Source of the DNA: Chloroflexota bacterium
Lineage (GTDB): Bacteria > Chloroflexota > Dehalococcoidia > SHYB01
Reading direction: 5' to 3'
NCBI GenBank assembly: GCA_016200725.1
Contig: JACQEE010000097.1
Location: 1-13,474, forward strand
DNA length: 13,474 nt
In this document: positions 12,267 to 13,474 of the stretch, piece after piece
Layout: every line of letters begins with the position of its first letter
Numbering within the stretch: the stretch's first letter is position 1
The notes under the pieces: generated by a model
Databases searched by the model: none
Told to the model about the DNA's origin: nothing
What the model saw: only the letters and a program-made list of their open reading frames with translations
Position numbers and translations under genes: made by a program

Positions 12267-13474
12267 ATGCCGATGCTCCTTCGCGTTCTTGGGTTCATGC
12301 GGCCGTACAGGCGGCTCGTGGCACTGGCTTTCGTGGCATCGACGGGGTCGTCGCTGCTGTACCTGGTACTGCCGAAAATCCTGGGCAACGCTGTGGACAA
12401 AGTTGTCCGGCAGGGACACCTTAGCTACCTGATCTATGCCGGGCTGGCAATCATTAGCATCGCGCTCGTGCGAGCAGTGTTCGCCTTTTTCGAGAACTAC
12501 TTGCGCGAGGCGCTGGCGCAGTACGTGGCCTATCGGATCCGCAATGCGCTGTATGACCACTTGCAGCGGATGAGTTTCGCCTATCACGACAAACAGCAGA
12601 CCGGCCATCTCATGTCGCGGGCAACGGCGGACGTGGAGAACGTTCGCTGGTTCATCAGCCTAGGGATATTCCGTCTCTACTACATGTTCCTGCTCATCAT
12701 CGGCGTCACGGCTGCGATGGCCATGACCAACTGGTGGCTGGCGCTGGTGAGCATGGGGTTCATCCCCATCGTAGTTGCCAGGGCGAAATCGATCAGCGCC
12801 CAGTTGCGCCTCGTGTGGAACCGGGCACAGGACCACACGGCAGAGTTGAGCACCATCCTTCAGGAGAGCCTCACAGGCATCAAGGTCGTGAAGGTATTCA
12901 ACCGGATCGATTACGAGCAGTCGAAGTTTGCCGCCAAGTCGAAGGATCTCAACATCGACCAACTTGAGGCGGCGTACTTGCAGGCGCGGAACACGCCGTT
13001 CATCACCTTCGCGTTCACCGCAATGACCGCGGTCATCCTTTGGCTGGGCGGCAGGCAGGTACTCAACGGCAACATGACGACAGGTGAATTGACCCAGTTC
13101 ATCGTCTATCTCGCACTGATCAACATGCCGGTGCGGATGATGGGCTGGATGATCAACTTAAGCGCCCGCGCGGTTTCGTCAAGCCAGCGCATCTTCGAAA
13201 TCCTGGATGCCGAGTCGCCAGTGCATGACAAACCGGAGGCTATTGAACTGAAGGGTGTCCGCGGACGCGTGACGATGGAGAACGTATCGTTCTCCTACAA
13301 TGCTGCGTCTCCCGTGCTGCGCAACATTACGTTCGAGGCCGAACCGGGGAAGGTCATCGCGCTGCTGGGGGCGACCGGCAGCGGCAAAAGCACTGTCGTC
13401 CACCTGCTACCAAGGTTCTATGACGCGACCGCGGGCCGCGTGCTGATCGACGGCATCGACGTGCGGGACGTGAC
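12267..13474 (+). CDS. ABC exporter (fused membrane and ATPase domains), 3' end cut by window edge
   Basis: A half-transporter of the MsbA/BmrA/LmrA type, working as a homo- or heterodimer to export lipids, drugs or peptides. I translated 402 residues from the ATG at 12267; the frame stays open to the window end, and about 180-200 residues are missing. Residues 1-310 form the six-helix membrane domain: FMRPYRRLVALAFVAS, a long helix-2 region with FENYLREALAQYVAYRIRNA, the coupling segment YDHLQRMSFAYHDKQQTGHL, MSRATADVENVRWF, and LQESLTGIKVVKVFNR. The ATPase domain begins at VTMENVSFSYNAASPVLRNI and has Walker A GATGSGKST (368-376) with LLPRFYDATAGRVLIDGIDV just before the cut. Walker B and the signature motif are outside. 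An in-frame stop at 12246 and the ATG at 12267 or 12273 bound the start; the ribosome binding site is weak (GAGCGG). The substrate is unknown. Confidence 0.93.
   Translation, partial: MPMLLRVLGFMRPYRRLVALAFVASTGSSLLYLVLPKILGNAVDKVVRQGHLSYLIYAGLAIISIALVRAVFAFFENYLREALAQYVAYRIRNALYDHLQRMSFAYHDKQQTGHLMSRATADVENVRWFISLGIFRLYYMFLLIIGVTAAMAMTNWWLALVSMGFIPIVVARAKSISAQLRLVWNRAQDHTAELSTILQESLTGIKVVKVFNRIDYEQSKFAAKSKDLNIDQLEAAYLQARNTPFITFAFTAMTAVILWLGGRQVLNGNMTTGELTQFIVYLALINMPVRMMGWMINLSARAVSSSQRIFEILDAESPVHDKPEAIELKGVRGRVTMENVSFSYNAASPVLRNITFEAEPGKVIALLGATGSGKSTVVHLLPRFYDATAGRVLIDGIDVRDV

Noticed and set aside
1..13474. CRISPR arrays, tRNA or rRNA genes, insertion sequences, phage genes
   Set aside because: No regularly spaced repeats, cloverleaf-like sequences, transposase or integrase motifs, or terminal inverted repeats were seen on either strand.

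Overview
The window is GC-rich, gene-dense bacterial DNA with no rRNA, tRNA, CRISPR array, transposase or phage gene that I can see. Several features together suggest a Chloroflexota-type genome (for example Dehalococcoidia or SAR202-like): a solute-binding lipoprotein with a long Pro/Thr/Ala linker, an FTR1 permease with a large extracytoplasmic N-terminal part, many unlinked catabolic-type enzymes (crotonase, alpha/beta hydrolase, amidohydrolase), and an interspersed hairpin of the 'GATCCTTCGGCTTCGC' type. This placement is an inference from gene style, not from a marker gene.

Left part, minus strand (1-2616): a thiamine thiazole operon reads right to left. A strong promoter (2588-2616) leads into a TPP riboswitch (2477-2580) and an intrinsic terminator (2446-2476), followed by thiG, a ThiE-superfamily gene whose residues look like the thiazole tautomerase TenI, thiS, and a thiO that runs off the left edge. 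The genes overlap or nearly touch. Together they would make the thiazole half of thiamine from glycine, a sulfur carrier and deoxyxylulose phosphate, with transcription switched off by TPP.

2630-5534, minus strand: two GNAT acetyltransferases 3 bases apart (a PAT/MddA-like one and an ArgA-like one with a cysteine-rich tail) lie downstream of an orphan family-5 solute-binding lipoprotein. A long perfect hairpin terminator separates them from it. A 505-base divergent intergenic region (5535-6039) holds promoters for both directions and three copies of an 8-base repeat.

6040-10130, plus strand: a crotonase-fold protein lacking both classical catalytic glutamates; a hairpin-rich spacer; DNA endonuclease IV (nfo); a tiny two-helix membrane protein overlapping its stop codon; an alpha/beta hydrolase broken by an internal loss plus frame change; and an intact amidohydrolase-2 protein.

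10145-12006, minus strand: a small lipoprotein followed by an FTR1-type iron permease. Both carry the same W..IE..I...S...Y...E helical motif, which suggests a paired iron-uptake system. The FTR1 gene has lost about 50 residues around its third membrane helix and changes frame there. The right end (12267-13474, plus strand) is the first two thirds of an ABC exporter.

The most notable points are the lipoprotein/FTR1 repeat domain, the crotonase without catalytic acids, the TenI-like enzyme that would usually be labelled ThiE, a palindrome shared between the riboswitch P3 arm and another intergenic hairpin, and two genes with very similar internal lesions that could be either decay or assembly error.
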